Assembly: GCF_049847105.1 (NCBI RefSeq)
Contig: NZ_JBNCNS010000001.1
Span: forward strand, 310,001 to 374,000
Length of the DNA stretch: 64,000 nt
Source of the DNA: Gordonia sp049847105
GTDB taxonomy: Bacteria > Actinomycetota > Actinomycetes > Mycobacteriales > Mycobacteriaceae
Direction: 5' to 3'
The position numbers and the translations under genes are program-made. Shown piece by piece: positions 24,329 to 33,458 of the stretch. The number at the start of each line of letters is the position of its first letter. Position 1 is the stretch's first letter. The notes under the pieces were generated by a model that was not told the DNA's origin, searched no databases, and was given only the letters and a program-made list of their open reading frames with translations.

Positions 24329-25750
24329 TCATTCGGCCGGTAGCCACGCCCCGTGCAGACCGGCCGGAACCCGGATCGGCATCCGGACGGTCGCGAGCGG
24401 TCCCGCGGCGGGATCGTCGGCGGCCAGCACGTAGAAGTACGACGCCATGTCCTCCAGGTCGGTGCCGAATGCACCCCAGTAATCGTGTTGCGCGCCCGGC
24501 ATGTAGATCGGCTCGCCGATGGCAGCACCTGGGCGCCAACAGGTCTCGGTTCCGGCGCGCAGATCGTGGAACCAGAGGCTGTCGAGATCTCCGGTGTCGT
24601 TGCCGCTCTTGCCCACCGTCGCGACCCGTGAATGCGGCCGCGTGAGCAGGCGGTCGTCCACGCGCGGGAACTCCACATCGGCACTCTCGCCGAGAACGGT
24701 ACGAGCGATCGTTCCCCTCGCCGGATCGAGAACCGCGCGCACCAGCGCAGACGACGCCGGCTGCGGCATGTCCGCGAACGCTTCCGGATAGGTCCATTCC
24801 ACGTAGTCGACGGTCACCGTGCCGTCGTCCGACACGTCACCCACGGTGTCGAAGGCATTGGCGAAGTGCCACACCCACATCGGTTCGGAGTCGATCCACC
24901 GGATCGGGCCCCCGTCGCGCGGTATCAGCGCGATGCGAGTGCCCGACTCGGGATGCCACTGCAGCAGCGAGCCACCGCTGAGCATCGCGCTGATGTCGAA
25001 GACGAGCGGGCACAGGAACAACACAATGTAGCGCGAGGTCAAGGCCATGTCGTGGATCATCAGTGGTCGATCGACACCCTCGACCGGTGTCGGTGGCCGA
25101 CGGGTCCGGCCATCCGGTCCGATCACCGCCCACGTGAGGTACGGCGCCTCGAGGACGTAGTTGAACAGCACGAGCTCCCCCGTCGAGGGGTCGATCTTCG
25201 GGTGCGCCGTGCTGCCGACCGCCATGGCGCCGTTGCAATCGTCACGGGCGATCGTGCCCAGACCGGCGGGATCGAGACGATATGGCTGGTCGGACTCGGC
25301 CATGGCGAGCAGTCGGCCGGCGTGCTGCACGATGTTGATGTCCGGCAGTTGCCGGAACGTCCCGGCGAGATCGGGACCGACTTCGTCGGCCGACGGCGTG
25401 TACCCATCGGTGAGGCCCGACCAGATCGCTTGCCCGGCATCTTCTTCGGCGAGCACCATCGGCGTCCGGACGAACCGGTTCCGGTAATGGGCTGCGCCAT
25501 CACCGATCTCGAGTCGGTGCACCATCGCGTCTCCGTCGAGCGGATAGACATACGAGCCGATCGGATCGAATCGCGGATTCGGTCCGTTCCGCAGATAGCT
25601 CCCGTGCAGGTCGTCGGGGATCGTGCCGACCACCTCGAGCTCGTCGACGTCGACCTCTGCACGTTGGGGCGCAAACACTCCCGAGAGATGGGCGTGATGT
25701 GCCATGTCGACCGGCGCAGGCCGGGCAGGAGTGGGTGAGGTAGTGGTCAT
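24329..25750 (-). CDS. Carotenoid cleavage oxygenase (RPE65/apocarotenoid oxygenase family)
   Basis: 473 residues, seven-bladed propeller family. The four iron-binding histidines are visible: His183 (STAHPKID), His233 (MIHDMALT), His295 (VWHFANAFD) and His466 (LHGAWLP). Near the N-terminus GSYLRNGPNPRFDP and YPLDGDAMVHRL are classic family landmarks. It would cleave a double bond of a carotenoid, stilbene or lignin-derived phenylpropene with O2 in the cytoplasm; which one cannot be read. ATG 25750 is chosen for its GAGAGG box seven bases upstream. Confidence 0.93.
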   Translation of the reverse strand: MTTTSPTPARPAPVDMAHHAHLSGVFAPQRAEVDVDELEVVGTIPDDLHGSYLRNGPNPRFDPIGSYVYPLDGDAMVHRLEIGDGAAHYRNRFVRTPMVLAEEDAGQAIWSGLTDGYTPSADEVGPDLAGTFRQLPDINIVQHAGRLLAMAESDQPYRLDPAGLGTIARDDCNGAMAVGSTAHPKIDPSTGELVLFNYVLEAPYLTWAVIGPDGRTRRPPTPVEGVDRPLMIHDMALTSRYIVLFLCPLVFDISAMLSGGSLLQWHPESGTRIALIPRDGGPIRWIDSEPMWVWHFANAFDTVGDVSDDGTVTVDYVEWTYPEAFADMPQPASSALVRAVLDPARGTIARTVLGESADVEFPRVDDRLLTRPHSRVATVGKSGNDTGDLDSLWFHDLRAGTETCWRPGAAIGEPIYMPGAQHDYWGAFGTDLEDMASYFYVLAADDPAAGPLATVRMPIRVPAGLHGAWLPAE

Positions 25751-26430
25751 TCGGTCGCCTCTCAAAAATTCCGCGCGGAAGGGGCTCGTCCCACGCCTTA
25801 CCCCAGGATGCTCCCTTCCCGACCTACCGACATCCGTTATCCGACGGAATCCTGCGAGGCACCGTCCGACGGATCGCCCACATCAGCGGCCACCCCTCGG
25901 ACGTCCCGCGAATCGCTCGTTCAGGAATGCCGCGGCGTCGCGCTCGACGGTAGAGCACCCGTGTCGACGTCACCGGAACGATCACACCGGCCATGACGAA
26001 CTCGACCTGCCGGATCCGCAGGACCGTACCGGGCCGGTGCGAACCCCGTCCGGGCCCGGCCGATAACAGGAATCCGCGGACGGCAGTGGTGTCGCGTGCG
26101 CCGATCCGGCGCCGCCAACAATCCGAGAGCGACCGACGATTGCCGATCCGAGCACCATCAACAGCCGTGTCATGGGGATCTCCGATCGGTGAGCGGCCTC
26201 ACACAGTGAACATTCCGCAGGACGACCCGCGCCGCGCGCGGAACCGGACCGGGCATCAGAGGTCGAGGTCCGCGATCGTCCCACCTCACAGCGATTTCAC
26301 AGCGAAGCGCACAGACGTACCTGTGTAACACCCACCGCATGTGCGACGACAAATCAGTCATCACGGAAGCCCTCCGCGCCGGAGGGTCCGTGCGTCGGGG
26401 GACATCGCTCAATTCTTTGTCAGGAGTCTC
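25751..26430. other. Long gap between carotenoid oxygenase and mycolyl esterase genes
   Basis: 680 bases. Besides the possible small secreted protein at 25982-26173, I see no gene, RNA or strong hairpin. The gap must hold the divergent promoters of the carotenoid oxygenase and the antigen-85-like gene. Confidence 0.5.
25982..26173 (-). CDS. Possible small secreted protein with two cysteines
   Basis: 63 residues. The ATG at 26173 follows CGGAGATCCCC, a good ribosome site. An N-terminal hydrophobic stretch MTRLLMVLGSAIVG and a signal-peptidase-like site GSAHA-TP suggest secretion; the mature part has Cys in DSCYRPG and VRSCGSG. A Arg-Ser-Arg interruption inside the hydrophobic stretch weakens the signal peptide, so this may be a decayed gene. 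No family recognised. Confidence 0.35.
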   Translation of the reverse strand: MTRLLMVLGSAIVGRSRIVGGAGSAHATPLPSADSCYRPGPDGVRTGPVRSCGSGRSSSSWPV

Positions 26431-27939
26431 ATGCCCATCCCTCCGGAATCCCTGGATCCGAATCTGGTCACCGAAGGCTGGCAGGTCTCACCCACCGCCG
26501 CGACCGCACATCCGCATCGTCGCCGACACCGTCGGCTCGCGGGCATCGCCGTCGTCGTCGCGTTGAGCCTCGGCCTGTTCGGCATCAGCTCGCTGATCTC
26601 GGGCGGCAACAAGGCGTCGGCCATCACCGGTCACCCTGAGGTCCTCCGCGAGGGCTGTACCTGGGACACGTCCGGCAACTTCGTCCAGAACTGCAAGGTC
26701 TGGTCGGCGTCGCAGAACAAGTTCGTGATCGTCCAGATCCGCGCGTCGAATGGCAGCGACAACGGCGTCTATCTGCTCGACGGCATGCGCGCGAGTGAGG
26801 ACCGCTCGGCCTGGACCACCGATGTACAGGCGGCGAAGGTCTACGACGGCGCGAGCGACACGACCCTGGTCATGCCCGTCGGCGGCGCGTCGTCGTTCTA
26901 CACCGACTGGGACGCGGGTGCCGGTGACCAGAACACCACCATCAAGGAAGAGACCTTCCTGACCGCCGAACTCCCCGACTACCTGGCGGAGAACTTCGGC
27001 GTGAGCAAGAACAACAACGCGATCATCGGCCTGTCGATGTCGGGCGGCCCGGCCGTCACACTCGCCGAGCGGCACCCCGAGCAGTTCAAGGTCGTACAGG
27101 CAATGTCCGGCTACTACCAGACCGACAACCCGATCGGTGCGCTGGGCGTGTTCGGTTCGCAGACGATGGTGTCGAACTACACCAACGGGATCGTCAACAT
27201 GTGGGGCGCGCCGGGCAGTCAGCGGTGGACCGACAACGATCCGTCGAAGAATGTGAACAAGCTCAAGGAGAACGGCCAGACCCTGATCATCTCCTCGGGC
27301 AACGGTTTCCTCACCGCGACCGAGATGGCGAAGCTGTCGCAGCAGGACCAGATCAGTGCGATGGCGCTCGAGATCCTGTCGGCCTTCTCGACCGTGTTGA
27401 TGCAGTTGCAGGCGGCACAGACCGGGGCGTCGGTCATCTCACTCCCCAACTACGGCGGACACACCTGGGAGAACTGGGGTCGCGGGCTCGCCGACGGCAA
27501 GGATCACGTCCTCGAAGCTCTGCGCAGCACCCCGCCGGTCACCGACAAGGTGCAACTCGTGAGCGCATCGGGAAGTCCCGAACCCGAGGGGGCGGCCAAG
27601 GCCACCCAGGCGGCGCTGGTCGCCGCGAAGGCCTCACCGGCGCTGACCCCCGAGGTCCTCGCCGCCGCCACCGAGGCATCGGCGTCGTCGACGGCGAGCT
27701 CGACAGAGTCGTCGGCCGCGAGTGTCGCATCCGGTTCGTCGGAGGCGCCTGCGGCGACCAGCGACGCATCGGAACCAACCGCGGACACCCCCGGCAGCAC
27801 CGAGGTCGGGACCACCGTCCCCGCGCCGCCCGCCGACACCGCCGACACGAACTCCACTGTGGATTCACCGGCGCCCGCGAGCTCGCCAGAATCGGTCGCA
27901 CCATCGGCGACGACACCGACCACCACCCCGGCGGCGTGA
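26431..27939 (+). CDS. Antigen-85-like esterase/mycolyltransferase with a low-complexity tail
   Basis: 502 residues. One membrane/signal segment lies at about 36-57 after a basic stretch HRRRHRRLAG. The alpha/beta-hydrolase domain (about 85-385) has YLLDGMRA, the nucleophile region IIGLSMSGGPA (Ser202, equivalent to the Ag85 catalytic serine), SSGNGF and GGHTWENWG with the catalytic His. This is the corynebacterial/mycobacterial mycolyltransferase family, which moves mycolic acids between trehalose and arabinogalactan at the cell surface. The last 120 residues are Ala/Ser/Thr/Glu/Pro-rich and look unstructured. The spacer between Leu-rich signal and domain is long, so the protein may stay anchored. 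AGGAG precedes ATG 26431 by four bases. Confidence 0.9.
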   Translation: MPIPPESLDPNLVTEGWQVSPTAATAHPHRRRHRRLAGIAVVVALSLGLFGISSLISGGNKASAITGHPEVLREGCTWDTSGNFVQNCKVWSASQNKFVIVQIRASNGSDNGVYLLDGMRASEDRSAWTTDVQAAKVYDGASDTTLVMPVGGASSFYTDWDAGAGDQNTTIKEETFLTAELPDYLAENFGVSKNNNAIIGLSMSGGPAVTLAERHPEQFKVVQAMSGYYQTDNPIGALGVFGSQTMVSNYTNGIVNMWGAPGSQRWTDNDPSKNVNKLKENGQTLIISSGNGFLTATEMAKLSQQDQISAMALEILSAFSTVLMQLQAAQTGASVISLPNYGGHTWENWGRGLADGKDHVLEALRSTPPVTDKVQLVSASGSPEPEGAAKATQAALVAAKASPALTPEVLAAATEASASSTASSTESSAASVASGSSEAPAATSDASEPTADTPGSTEVGTTVPAPPADTADTNSTVDSPAPASSPESVAPSATTPTTTPAA

Positions 27940-27989
27940 CGGCAGCGCGCTGACTACCCATCGGCGGTACGCGGTCGTCGGTCCGCGGA

Positions 27990-28835
27990 TCAGGGCTCGG
28001 GCGTGTGATCGGCCACCCAGCCGAGCACGTCCGAGATCACCTGGTCGCGCTCCGGCTCGTTGAAGATCTCGTGATAGAGACCGTCGTAGATCGTGAGTGT
28101 CTTGTCCGATGACGCGGCGAGCCGATCCACCATCTCGCTGCCGGCCGGACTGGTGAGGGCGTCGGCACTGCCGTGCAGTACTAGCAGCGGGATGTGCAAG
28201 CCCGGCAACCGTCGCGGGAACGATCCCATGGTCGCCAGCATCGCGCCGCCGAGGGCCGCCGGGATCTTCCCGCGCGTCACCAGCGGATCGGTGTCGTAGG
28301 TGGCGACCACCTGCGGGTCACGCGAGATGTTCGCCGAATCCAATGCCGTGGTGGGCAATCCGGGTGCGACTCGCGCCAGCAGCGGCGCCAGTTTGACCGC
28401 GACCGGCGACAAATCGTCGCCCGGCACCACGGCGGCACCGGAGAGCACCAGACCGTCCAGTCGATCCTGATGCTCGAGCGCGAAGTCCAGGGCGATGCAG
28501 CCACCCATGCTGTGCCCGATCAGGAAGGTCGGCAGGTCGCCGATCGCGACCTGATCCAGCACCGTGCCGAGATCGTCGGTGTAGTCCGAGAACCGTTGGA
28601 CACGAAGACGTTTACCGCCCGACCGCCCATGACCCAGGTGATCGGGCACGGCGACCAGGTAGCCCGCACCGACGAGACGCTCGACGACGTGGCGGTAGCG
28701 GCGACCGTGTTCACCGAGCCCATGGGCGATCACGACCGTCCCCCGCGGACCACCCTCCGGGCGACTGACGTCGTAGGTGATCGTCTCGCCGTGCCGGCCA
28801 CGGAACGAACGTTCCTCCACTGCCATGTCGGTCAT
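27990..28835 (-). CDS. Monoacylglycerol lipase-like alpha/beta hydrolase
   Basis: 281 residues, close in length and motifs to the mycobacterial monoglyceride lipase Rv0183. Oxyanion HGLGEHGRRY, nucleophile FLIGHSMGGCIAL, Asp in LHGSADALTSP and catalytic His in YDGLYHEIFNEP are all present. It hydrolyses monoacylglycerols or lysolipids; no export signal is visible. GGAG lies ten bases before ATG 28835. The gene for a small coiled-coil protein lies 15 bases upstream on the same strand, suggesting one operon. Confidence 0.92.
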   Translation of the reverse strand: MTDMAVEERSFRGRHGETITYDVSRPEGGPRGTVVIAHGLGEHGRRYRHVVERLVGAGYLVAVPDHLGHGRSGGKRLRVQRFSDYTDDLGTVLDQVAIGDLPTFLIGHSMGGCIALDFALEHQDRLDGLVLSGAAVVPGDDLSPVAVKLAPLLARVAPGLPTTALDSANISRDPQVVATYDTDPLVTRGKIPAALGGAMLATMGSFPRRLPGLHIPLLVLHGSADALTSPAGSEMVDRLAASSDKTLTIYDGLYHEIFNEPERDQVISDVLGWVADHTPEP

Positions 28836-28850
28836 TGTGGTTGCACTCCT

Positions 28851-29270
28851 TCAGCTGAGAAGTCCGAGTCGCGAGGCCACGCTGCGCCCCGCCGATTCCA
28901 GTGCGGCGAGCGGTCGCATCGCCGCCTCGCCGATCCCGACCAGGATCTCCACCCGCCCGACGACGCGTTCGAGCCGATCGACCACATCGACCATCACATC
29001 GACGGTCGAATCCACCTGGTCCAGCGTGCCCGTCAGTCGCGACATGGTGACGCCGAGATTGTCGATGGCACCGTCGAGCCCACCGATCGTCTTGTTCATG
29101 TCCACGAGCACATCGCCGAGGTCGGTCAGGATCGCCTCGACCTGATCCACCGTCACATCCGCGTTCAGCGCGGCCTGCGCAAGCTTCTTGAATCGCTGCC
29201 GTTCGGCAGGTCGTGCGTCGTCAGAGCCACGATTCCCGCCACCGGTTTCGGCCATGACCTGATTATTCAT
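28851..29270 (-). CDS. Small helical protein of unknown function
   Basis: 139 residues. The middle (about 35-115) is a run of heptad-like helices with Leu/Val/Ile at regular spacing (AILTDLGDVLVDMNKTIGGL, then DQVDSTVDVMVDVVDRLERV), like a coiled coil or apolipoprotein-type bundle. The end (RPLAALESAGRSVASRLGLL) could be amphipathic. No enzyme motif and no membrane span. ATG 29270 is chosen for GAGGT eight bases upstream; other ATGs are at 29285 and 29255. It precedes the lipase gene by 15 bases, so a role near lipids is a guess from context. Confidence 0.7.
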   Translation of the reverse strand: MNNQVMAETGGGNRGSDDARPAERQRFKKLAQAALNADVTVDQVEAILTDLGDVLVDMNKTIGGLDGAIDNLGVTMSRLTGTLDQVDSTVDVMVDVVDRLERVVGRVEILVGIGEAAMRPLAALESAGRSVASRLGLLS

Positions 29271-29326
29271 GGTCGAGGACCTCACTCGGGGGAATACGAC
29301 GCGAGCCCACCCTGTTGAGGCCGATA

Positions 29327-29344
29327 TAGCTCAAAATTGAGCTA
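29327..29344. promoter_or_regulatory. Palindromic operator of the pirin-MarR-pirin operon
   Basis: TAGCTCAA-AA-TTGAGCTA: two perfect 8-base arms around two bases, starting 34 bases upstream of the first pirin gene. Its AT-rich symmetric form matches MarR-family operators, and the second gene of the operon encodes a MarR protein, so autoregulation is the natural reading. Confidence 0.7.
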
Positions 29345-29360
29345 CCGAGAGGAGCCCGTC

Positions 29361-30332
29361 ATGCCCGCAATCACCGCCGACACCCTGACCTTGCCGCGGT
29401 TGCGCTCCGCAACCCCCGAGCAGACCGAACGACCGGTGAAGTCGGTGACCACCGGACCCCGCGGCTTCGAGGGCGAGGGTTTCCCGGTGGTCCGGGCCTT
29501 CGCCGGGGCGTCGAGCACCGACCTCGATCCGTTTGTCCACATGGACCAGATGGGCGAGGTCGACTACGAGCCGGGCGAACCCAAGGGCACGTCCTGGCAT
29601 CCACACCGCGGATTCGAGACCGTCACCTACATGATCGACGGCCGGTTCCAACACCAGGACTCGACCGGAGGCGGCGGTCTCATCGAGAACGGCGCCACGC
29701 AATGGATGACCGCGGGAGCGGGCATCCTGCACATCGAGACCCCGCCGGCCGAACTCGTCGATTCCGGCGGCCTGTTCCACGGCATCCAGCTGTGGGTGAA
29801 CCTGCCGGCGGCCGACAAGTTCATCACCCCCAAGTACCAGAACCTCGAAGGCGGCCAGGCCGCGCTGCTGACCACCGAAGACGCCGGTGCCCTGATCCGC
29901 ATCATCGCCGGAGAGATCGACGGTCACGCCGGACCCGGATCGACCCACACACCGATCACCTTCGCGCACGCCACCGTGACGCCCGGTGCACGACTGTCCA
30001 TGCCGTGGCGTCCGGACTTCAACGCACTCGTCTACATGCTGTCGGGCCGCGGCACCGTCGGCCCCGGCGCCCGGCCCGTCCGGCAGGGCCAGCTGGTGGT
30101 GTTCGGCAAGGGAGACCGGATCACCGTCACCGCGGACGAGGGGCAGGACTCGAACCGTCCGGCACTGGAACTGCTGGTCCTCGGCGGACGGCCGATCCGC
30201 GAGCCGGTATTCCAGTACGGGCCGTTCGTGATGAACACCAAGCAGCAGCTCGTCGAGGCCATCGATGACTTCAATGCCGGGCGACTCGGCGTCGTCCCGC
30301 CCGACGCGCTGATGCCGCACACCTCACGGTGA
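29361..30332 (+). CDS. Pirin family protein, first copy
   Basis: 323 residues, bicupin. The N-terminal cupin has the metal-site motif WHPHRGFETVTYMIDG, then HIETPP and GGLFHGIQLWVNLP, all pirin hallmarks; the C-terminal cupin ends with LVLGGRPIREPVFQYGPFVM. Pirins are iron-binding cupins; some act as quercetin 2,3-dioxygenases or redox co-regulators. GAGGAG lies six bases before ATG 29361. Its stop overlaps the MarR start (GTGA). Confidence 0.93.
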   Translation: MPAITADTLTLPRLRSATPEQTERPVKSVTTGPRGFEGEGFPVVRAFAGASSTDLDPFVHMDQMGEVDYEPGEPKGTSWHPHRGFETVTYMIDGRFQHQDSTGGGGLIENGATQWMTAGAGILHIETPPAELVDSGGLFHGIQLWVNLPAADKFITPKYQNLEGGQAALLTTEDAGALIRIIAGEIDGHAGPGSTHTPITFAHATVTPGARLSMPWRPDFNALVYMLSGRGTVGPGARPVRQGQLVVFGKGDRITVTADEGQDSNRPALELLVLGGRPIREPVFQYGPFVMNTKQQLVEAIDDFNAGRLGVVPPDALMPHTSR

Positions 30333-30805
30333 GCCCATCCACGACGCCGGACCCGCGCCGAGCCGCGTGGCAGGTCTTCATCGAGACCAGTGCTCGTCTT
30401 CAGACCGTCCTCGACGACGACCTGAAGTCGAGCGCCGGCATGTCCCTCGCCGACTATCAGGTCCTACTTCTGCTGCACGATGCGCCACGACGGCGTCTCC
30501 GGATGCGGGATCTCTCCGAACACCTGGTGTTCTCGACGTCGCGACTGTCGTATCAGATCGACACACTCGTACGCCGCGGCTGGCTCGGCCGTGAGCGGGC
30601 CGACGAGGATCGACGCGGCAGCTACGCGGTGCTCACACCCCGTGGCGCCGAGGTGTTCCGGCACGCCGCCCGAGACCACGCCCGGTGCGTCCGAACGCTG
30701 TTCATCGACGCCTTGTCCGAGACCGACGGGGTCGCCCTGCTGGACATCATGACCCGGCTGTCGGGCCACATGTCGTCCCAGCACGAGACGAGAGGCCGAC
30801 GATGA
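30329..30805 (+). CDS. MarR family transcriptional regulator
   Basis: 158 residues with the MarR winged HTH at about 35-105: MSLADYQVLLLLHDAP, LRMRDLSEHLVFSTSRLSYQ, then the wing RADEDRRGSYAVLTPRG. It starts with GTG overlapping the pirin stop and ends overlapping the next pirin start (ATGA), so it is embedded in the operon. MarR proteins of this type sense phenolic compounds or oxidants. The palindrome at 29327 is its probable site. Confidence 0.92.
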   Translation: MSPSTTPDPRRAAWQVFIETSARLQTVLDDDLKSSAGMSLADYQVLLLLHDAPRRRLRMRDLSEHLVFSTSRLSYQIDTLVRRGWLGRERADEDRRGSYAVLTPRGAEVFRHAARDHARCVRTLFIDALSETDGVALLDIMTRLSGHMSSQHETRGRR

Positions 30806-31530
30806 TACAGATCATCCGGTCTGACGAGCGCGACCATTGGTGGAACGAGTGGCTCGACTCTCGCCAGTCCTTTCCCGCGACGGGCAATTTCGACCTGGCC
30901 GCGAATGCCCACGGTGTTCTGCTCGTCCACAATGACGATCGTGTCGACGCAGGCGAAGGTCTCGACACGCACAGGCACTCCGACACCGAGATACTCACCT
31001 GGGTACTCGAGGGCGTTGCGGCGCACCGGGACTCCACCGGTCACGAGACACTGATCCACCCCGGCGAGATCCAGCGGATGACGGCCGGGCGCGGTATCCG
31101 GCACAGTGAGCGCAATCCGGCTCGCCGCAACGAGGATCGACCGTTGCGCGTCATCCAGATGTGGATCGCCCCCGACACCGCGGGTCTCGATCCGGGATAC
31201 GAGCAGCGCGACCTGACCACCGAACTGTCCTCCGGTGAGCCGGTCGTCGTGGCGTCCGGGATGGCCGCCCACGCCGACGGCCCGGCCGTCTGGCTCGCGA
31301 ACCGTCAGTCGGCGCTGTACGTCGCACGAGCTCGAGCGGATCGCCCCATCGAGTTTCCGGCGGCGCGGTTCGGACATCTGTTCGTCGCTGCCGGAACTGT
31401 ATCGGCCGACGGCATCGGGGATCTCTCGGAAGGCGACGCGGTCCGACTCACCCGGCACGGAGATGTCCGCATCCGCCCTCACGAGAGCGCCGAGCTCCTC
31501 TACTGGGCGATGGACACCTCGGTGCGCTGA
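30802..31530 (+). CDS. Pirin family protein, second, shorter copy
   Basis: 242 residues. Motif GLDTHRHSDTEILTWVLEGV provides the cupin metal His/Glu set and GRGIRHSERNP the later His, as in YhaK/YhhW-type pirins. The length of about 240 matches the E. coli YhhW group, which has quercetinase activity, unlike the 320-residue first pirin. It starts inside the MarR stop codon. Two pirin subtypes in one operon suggests related but not identical substrates. Confidence 0.92.
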   Translation: MIQIIRSDERDHWWNEWLDSRQSFPATGNFDLAANAHGVLLVHNDDRVDAGEGLDTHRHSDTEILTWVLEGVAAHRDSTGHETLIHPGEIQRMTAGRGIRHSERNPARRNEDRPLRVIQMWIAPDTAGLDPGYEQRDLTTELSSGEPVVVASGMAAHADGPAVWLANRQSALYVARARADRPIEFPAARFGHLFVAAGTVSADGIGDLSEGDAVRLTRHGDVRIRPHESAELLYWAMDTSVR

Positions 31531-31531
31531 G

Positions 31532-32461
31532 TCAGCGCAATTGCGGCGCAACCTCATTCGCGACCAGCTCCAGATGATCGAGATCGCTCAGGTCGAGCGT
31601 CTGCAGGTAGATCCGGCTCGCGCCGGCGGCGCGATAGCTCTCGATCTTCTCGACCACCTCGGCGGGGGTACCCGCGGCACCGTTCTCCCGGAGCTCATCG
31701 ATCTCGCGGCCGATCGCTGCCGCACGACGGGTCAACTCCTCCTCGGTGGCTCCGCAACACAACACCAACGCCGCCGAGTAGATGATCGAGTCTGCAGACC
31801 GCCCCGCATCGCCGACGGCCGTACCGACCCGCTCGAACTGCGCCCGGGCCTGATCGACCGGCTGAAAGGCCGCATTGAACTCGTCGCCGAAACGAGCCGC
31901 CAGCGCAGGAGTGCGCTTCTTGCCGGTACCGCCGACGATGATCGGTGGTCGCGGCGACTGGGTCGGCTTCGGCAGCCCAGGCGACTGGCTGATCGGGTAG
32001 TGCCCACCGGGATGGTCGAAAGTCTCCCCGTCCGGGGTGCCCCAGAGGCCGGTGATGATCTCGAGGCTCTCCTCCAACCGATCGAACCGCTCGCCGAGCG
32101 GCGGAAACGGGATGCCATAGGCACTGTGTTCGTCCTCGAACCAGCCGGCGCCGAGTCCGAGTTCCACTCGGCCGCCACTCATCTGGTCGACCTGGGCGAC
32201 GGAGACCGCGAGCGGGCCGGGATAGCGGAAGGTCGCCGAGGTCACCAGTGTGCCGAGCCGGACACGCGAGGTCTCGCGCGCCAGGCCGGCCAGGGTGAGC
32301 CAGGCGTCGGTCGGACCGGGCCGACCGTCGACATTCATCGCCAGGTAGTGATCACTCCGGAAGAAGGCGTCGAAGCCGAGGTCCTCGGTGGCCTTCGCGA
32401 CGCGGAGCAGGTCGTCGTAGGTTGCGCCTTGCTGGGGTTCGGTGAAGATTCGCAATTCCAC
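31532..32461 (-). CDS. LLM class F420-dependent oxidoreductase
   Basis: 309 residues, luciferase-like TIM barrel. Seen: GFDAFFRSDHYL, TSATFRYPGPLAVSVAQVDQ, MSGGRVELGLGAGWFEDEHS with the cofactor loop, and PPIIVGGTGKKRTPALAARF. These are features of F420-dependent rather than FMN-dependent members (TIGR03560-like). It would reduce or oxidise a small organic substrate in the cytoplasm; the substrate is unknown. GTG 32461 is the start seen. It converges on the pirin operon with one base between stops. Confidence 0.9.
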   Translation of the reverse strand: MELRIFTEPQQGATYDDLLRVAKATEDLGFDAFFRSDHYLAMNVDGRPGPTDAWLTLAGLARETSRVRLGTLVTSATFRYPGPLAVSVAQVDQMSGGRVELGLGAGWFEDEHSAYGIPFPPLGERFDRLEESLEIITGLWGTPDGETFDHPGGHYPISQSPGLPKPTQSPRPPIIVGGTGKKRTPALAARFGDEFNAAFQPVDQARAQFERVGTAVGDAGRSADSIIYSAALVLCCGATEEELTRRAAAIGREIDELRENGAAGTPAEVVEKIESYRAAGASRIYLQTLDLSDLDHLELVANEVAPQLR

Positions 32462-32486
32462 GGTGCCAACCTACGCCCACTTCCGT

Positions 32487-33458
32487 TCACGACGTGAGCG
32501 ACGGCTCATCCGACGTCGACAGGGTCAGGACCGCCTCGACGATGCTCTCGTGTTCCTCGATCTCACGTTCGACCTGCCGCAACCGGACGGCCAGATCATG
32601 TTCCGCGAGGTCGCCGGTCATGTCGACCGCAGCGACCAGGAAGTACTTCATCGGGCCCACATACTCGACGTGCAGGTAGGTGACCCGGTCGATCTCAGGG
32701 CGCCCGAGCAACGCGGTCAGGATCTCGGTCCGCGTGGCGGGCATCGCCGACTGCCCGAGCAGGAACTCGCCGTTTCGCTTGATGAGGAACACCGCGATGA
32801 AGGCGAGCAGGATGCCGACGAGGATCGATCCGATCGCATCCCACACCGCCTGCCCGGTGATCTCGTGGAGGGCCATGCCGGCAGCGGCGATCGCCAGTCC
32901 GACCAGGGCCGCCGCATCCTCGAAGAACACGGCCCGCAAGGTCGAGTTGGACGTGCGGCTGACGAAGCGGACCGGGTGGATCGAGAACCGCTCGCCACCC
33001 GCCGACGCCTGACGGATCGACTGCGCGAACGAGACACTTTCCAGCACTGCCGATATCGCCAGAACGAGGTAGCCGACGAGGTAATTCGCGTCCTCCTCGG
33101 GCTCGGTCAGAGCGGAGATCCCGTGCATCACCGACACCACGGCCCCTACCATGAACAGGCCGAACGCGGCGAACATCGACCAGATGTAGGTTTCCCGTCC
33201 ATAGCCGAACGGATGCCTGCCGTCGCGGCCCCGGGCACCGCGCCGTTCCGCGATGAGCAGGAAGATCTCGTTACCCGCATCGGCCCACGAATGCGCGGAT
33301 TCCGCGACCAGCGAGGCCGAGCCGGTGATCCCTGCGGCCACGGTCTTGGCAACGGCGATCAGCACATTCATCGTGAACGCGATGACGACCGTCAGCATGG
33401 ATTCGCCGGACGGATCGTCTGAGGTGCCGGCCGGTGACTCCGTCGCATCCTTCGCCAT
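32487..33458 (-). CDS. Cation diffusion facilitator (CDF) metal exporter
   Basis: 323 residues, six TM helices. The transport-site pairs are in TM2 (ESAHSWADAGNEIF, with His and Asp) and TM5 (FFEDAAALVGLAIAA, Glu/Asp). The C-terminal cytosolic domain follows the last helix. Such transporters expel Zn, Co, Fe or Mn by proton antiport. The His-x3-Asp form of TM2 fits Zn or Fe/Co, but sequence alone does not decide. The loop between TM2 and TM3 (RRGARGRDGRHPFGYGRETY) has the conserved HPFGYGR. It lies 25 bases upstream of the LLM gene on the same strand. Confidence 0.93.
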   Translation of the reverse strand: MAKDATESPAGTSDDPSGESMLTVVIAFTMNVLIAVAKTVAAGITGSASLVAESAHSWADAGNEIFLLIAERRGARGRDGRHPFGYGRETYIWSMFAAFGLFMVGAVVSVMHGISALTEPEEDANYLVGYLVLAISAVLESVSFAQSIRQASAGGERFSIHPVRFVSRTSNSTLRAVFFEDAAALVGLAIAAAGMALHEITGQAVWDAIGSILVGILLAFIAVFLIKRNGEFLLGQSAMPATRTEILTALLGRPEIDRVTYLHVEYVGPMKYFLVAAVDMTGDLAEHDLAVRLRQVEREIEEHESIVEAVLTLSTSDEPSLTS

